Shown here piece after piece: positions 3,683 through 5,532 of a DNA stretch of 5,532 bases; position 1 is the first letter of the stretch; each line of letters opens with the position of its first letter. The position numbers and the translations under genes are program-made. The notes under the pieces are model-generated. The model had not been told where the DNA came from, ran no database searches, and worked only from the letters and a program-made list of their open reading frames with translations. The stretch is from contig JACRON010000088.1 of the NCBI GenBank assembly GCA_016214425.1, positions 1 through 5,532 of the forward strand, read 5' to 3'. Source of the DNA: Nitrospirota bacterium (GTDB lineage Bacteria > Nitrospirota > CAKKRA01 > 9FT-COMBO-42-15).

Positions 3683-5532
3683 ATGAAACGCCTTTTTTCT
3701 GCAATTGCCATCTTCTTATTTCTTTTCTCTACCCCTGCCCTTCTTAATGCAAAGGAAAAGGCTGAGCAGGCTACAATAATTCATCATGAGATGAAGGTTG
3801 TTATCTCTCCAAAGGAGCATCGGTTTTCCGCAGAAGATACAATAACAATACCAGAACATTTTCCATCTGACTTTCACTTTTTGCTCCATTCAGGCCTTAA
3901 TCCAGTATCAACAGCTTCTGATGTAAAGATTATCAGTAAAATTACTAAAAAAGAGGATGCCTCTGTTGAGTTTTTCACCATCAAACTCCCTTATGGTATA
4001 AAAACCTTTGTAATAAAATACAGCGGCAACATCCATCATCCCATTGAACAAGATGGCAAGGAAGAGGCAAGGGGCATTAAGCAGACGCCTGGCATTATCT
4101 CAGAGCAAGGTGTTTATCTTGAAAAGGAATCCTTCTGGTATCCTGTTTTTGATAACGGGCTTGTAACATTTAATCTTCAGATAGAGCTTCCTCCTGAATG
4201 GTATGCAGTGAGTCAGGGAGAGCGGACACTGCATATAAAAGAAAAAGATGGAACAAAGGTGCAATGGGAATCTCCTGAGCCTCAGGATGAGATATATCTG
4301 ATTGCAGGAAGGTTTACTGAGTATACACAGCAGGCAGGCAGGGTTGCTGCAATGGCCTTTCTCCGCTCGCCTGACAAAGGACTCGCTGACAAATATCTGA
4401 ATGCAACGAGTCAATATATTGCGATGTATGAAAAACTTATTGGCCCATATCCTTATAAAAAATTCGCCCTTGTTGAGAATTTCTGGGAAACAGGTTTTGG
4501 AATGCCTTCTTTTACATTGCTCGGTTCAAAGGTCATCCGTTTGCCCTTTATTATAAATTCATCATATCCGCATGAGATACTCCACAACTGGTGGGGAAAT
4601 GGCGTATTTGTTGACTATAATTCTGGAAACTGGTCAGAGGGCATGACTGCATATCTCTCTGATTACCTTATTATGGAGCAGCATGGAAAAGGCATGGAAT
4701 ACAGGCAGACAACACTACAGAAATATGCAGACTATGTATCAACAGGCAAGGACTTCCCTTTGTCAGAATTCCGTATGCGCTACAGTGCGCCTACTGAGTC
4801 AATCGGCTATGGCAAATCACTTCTGTTCTTTCACATGCTGCGACAGAAACTTGGTGATAAAGATTTTACTGCAGGGCTTCAGGACTTTTATTTAAAAAAT
4901 AAATTTGAGTTCGCCTCTTTCAATGATATAAAAAAGAGTTTTGAAGATGCCTCTAAAAAGAATTTGAGCATAGATTTTAAAGAATGGATAACACAGGCAG
5001 GCGCGCCTGAGATAAGATTAAAGGATGTTAAGGCAGCGACTGATAAAGAGGGCTATCTCATTACAGGATACATTGAGCAGGTTCAGAATGGAGAGGCATA
5101 TCATCTTCAAATACCTGTTGCAGTAACAATGGAAAAAAAAGAACATGCCTTTCAGACAGTTCTATATATGGATAAAAAGAAGATGAAATTCTCCATTTCA
5201 GTTCCTTCAAGACCATTGAGGATTGATATTGACCCTGAGTTTGACATATTCAGGAGGCTTGACAAGGCAGAGACCCCTCCTGCAATATCACAGGTCTTGG
5301 GTGCAAAGGAGCTGCTTATAATACTTCCGTCTTCTGCTCCTCATTCACTTCTTCAGGCGTATCAAGAATTTGCATTGTCATTAAGCAATTCAAATACTGA
5401 CAAAACAAGGGTGGTGTTGGATAAAGAAATAATAAAGCTTCCTTCTGACCAATCAGTTATAATCCTCGGATGGGAAAATATCTTTTTAAAAGAGATGACA
5501 TCATTACTTTCTAAATATGATGCATCAATAAA
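3683..5532 (+). CDS. Secreted M1-like (gluzincin) metallopeptidase, 3' end beyond the window
   Basis: 616 complete residues are visible and the frame is still open at the edge. Residues 1-23 are a signal peptide: MKR, a hydrophobic core at 4-16, and probable cleavage after LLNA; no lipobox Cys is seen, so the enzyme should be periplasmic or exported. The N-terminal half (about 30-215) is beta-rich, like the first domain of M1 enzymes. The zinc site is HEILH (297-301) plus E319 in NWSEG, followed by a candidate catalytic Tyr in GYGKS (Y376). Two departures from classical M1 aminopeptidases are visible: 17 rather than 18 residues separate the second His from the zinc-binding Glu, and the GXMEN substrate-binding motif is replaced by TGFGMPSF (270-277). 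Aminopeptidase action is therefore not assured; an endo- or oligopeptidase is possible. Residues about 530-616 begin a further alpha/beta-like part that I cannot name. There is no Shine-Dalgarno, and the start is fixed by the signal peptide. Confidence 0.85.
   Translation, partial: MKRLFSAIAIFLFLFSTPALLNAKEKAEQATIIHHEMKVVISPKEHRFSAEDTITIPEHFPSDFHFLLHSGLNPVSTASDVKIISKITKKEDASVEFFTIKLPYGIKTFVIKYSGNIHHPIEQDGKEEARGIKQTPGIISEQGVYLEKESFWYPVFDNGLVTFNLQIELPPEWYAVSQGERTLHIKEKDGTKVQWESPEPQDEIYLIAGRFTEYTQQAGRVAAMAFLRSPDKGLADKYLNATSQYIAMYEKLIGPYPYKKFALVENFWETGFGMPSFTLLGSKVIRLPFIINSSYPHEILHNWWGNGVFVDYNSGNWSEGMTAYLSDYLIMEQHGKGMEYRQTTLQKYADYVSTGKDFPLSEFRMRYSAPTESIGYGKSLLFFHMLRQKLGDKDFTAGLQDFYLKNKFEFASFNDIKKSFEDASKKNLSIDFKEWITQAGAPEIRLKDVKAATDKEGYLITGYIEQVQNGEAYHLQIPVAVTMEKKEHAFQTVLYMDKKKMKFSISVPSRPLRIDIDPEFDIFRRLDKAETPPAISQVLGAKELLIILPSSAPHSLLQAYQEFALSLSNSNTDKTRVVLDKEIIKLPSDQSVIILGWENIFLKEMTSLLSKYDASI

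Noticed and set aside
4100..4414. 104-residue open frame on the - strand
   Set aside because: It is antisense to the metallopeptidase gene, Cys-rich in a random way and without a start context.
4683..4895. 70-residue + strand frame
   Set aside because: It is out of frame inside the metallopeptidase gene, which has continuous M1-like coding signal here.
1..5532. CRISPR array, tRNA, rRNA, transposase or defence genes
   Set aside because: No regularly spaced repeats, no cloverleaf-like or rRNA-like stretch and no matching protein motifs were seen on either strand.

Overview
The window is ordinary bacterial chromosome: AT-rich (about 35-40% G+C by eye in most genes), with ATG starts and, except for the last gene, clear purine-rich ribosome binding sites. 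No marker gene fixes the taxon. The gene types (a class Ib aspartate aminotransferase, an FmdB zinc ribbon protein, a B12-type radical SAM protein and an unusual secreted M1-like metallopeptidase) fit an uncultivated anaerobic or microaerophilic lineage of the Nitrospirota/Desulfobacterota sort. That placement is a low-confidence inference.

Left part (1-1388, all on +): the last 89 residues of an aspartate aminotransferase-type enzyme, then a good sigma70-like promoter overlapping its stop codon, then a two-gene unit made of an FmdB-family zinc ribbon protein and, 12 bases later, a xylose-isomerase-like TIM barrel (sugar phosphate isomerase/epimerase or endonuclease IV superfamily).

Middle (1391-2869, on -): a 492-residue B12-binding-type radical SAM protein that converges on the TIM barrel gene with only two bases between the stop codons. 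Its promoter region (about 2880-2950) is very AT-rich.

Island (about 3055-3545): a roughly 490-base patch of clearly higher G+C (about 52-55% over most of it). It holds an 83-residue two-helix membrane protein on the - strand, with its own promoter and a leader carrying a strong hairpin. Just downstream, and partly overlapping in another frame, is a decayed DUF4160 fragment. The patch looks acquired and partly eroded.

Right part (3683-5532, on +): a secreted metallopeptidase of the M1/gluzincin type that runs off the window after 616 residues. It keeps HEXXH, the downstream Glu and a candidate catalytic Tyr, but its zinc-site spacing is one residue shorter than the classical M1 spacing and it has no GXMEN motif. 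Its start codon lies only a few bases after a perfect TATAAT box and has no Shine-Dalgarno, which suggests a near-leaderless mRNA.

The genes do not form an obvious common pathway. I see no CRISPR array, tRNA, rRNA, insertion sequence or defence system. The points most worth a second look are the M1 variant, the structured leader and compositional island around the small membrane protein, and the symmetric TATAAT dyad in the divergent intergenic region.
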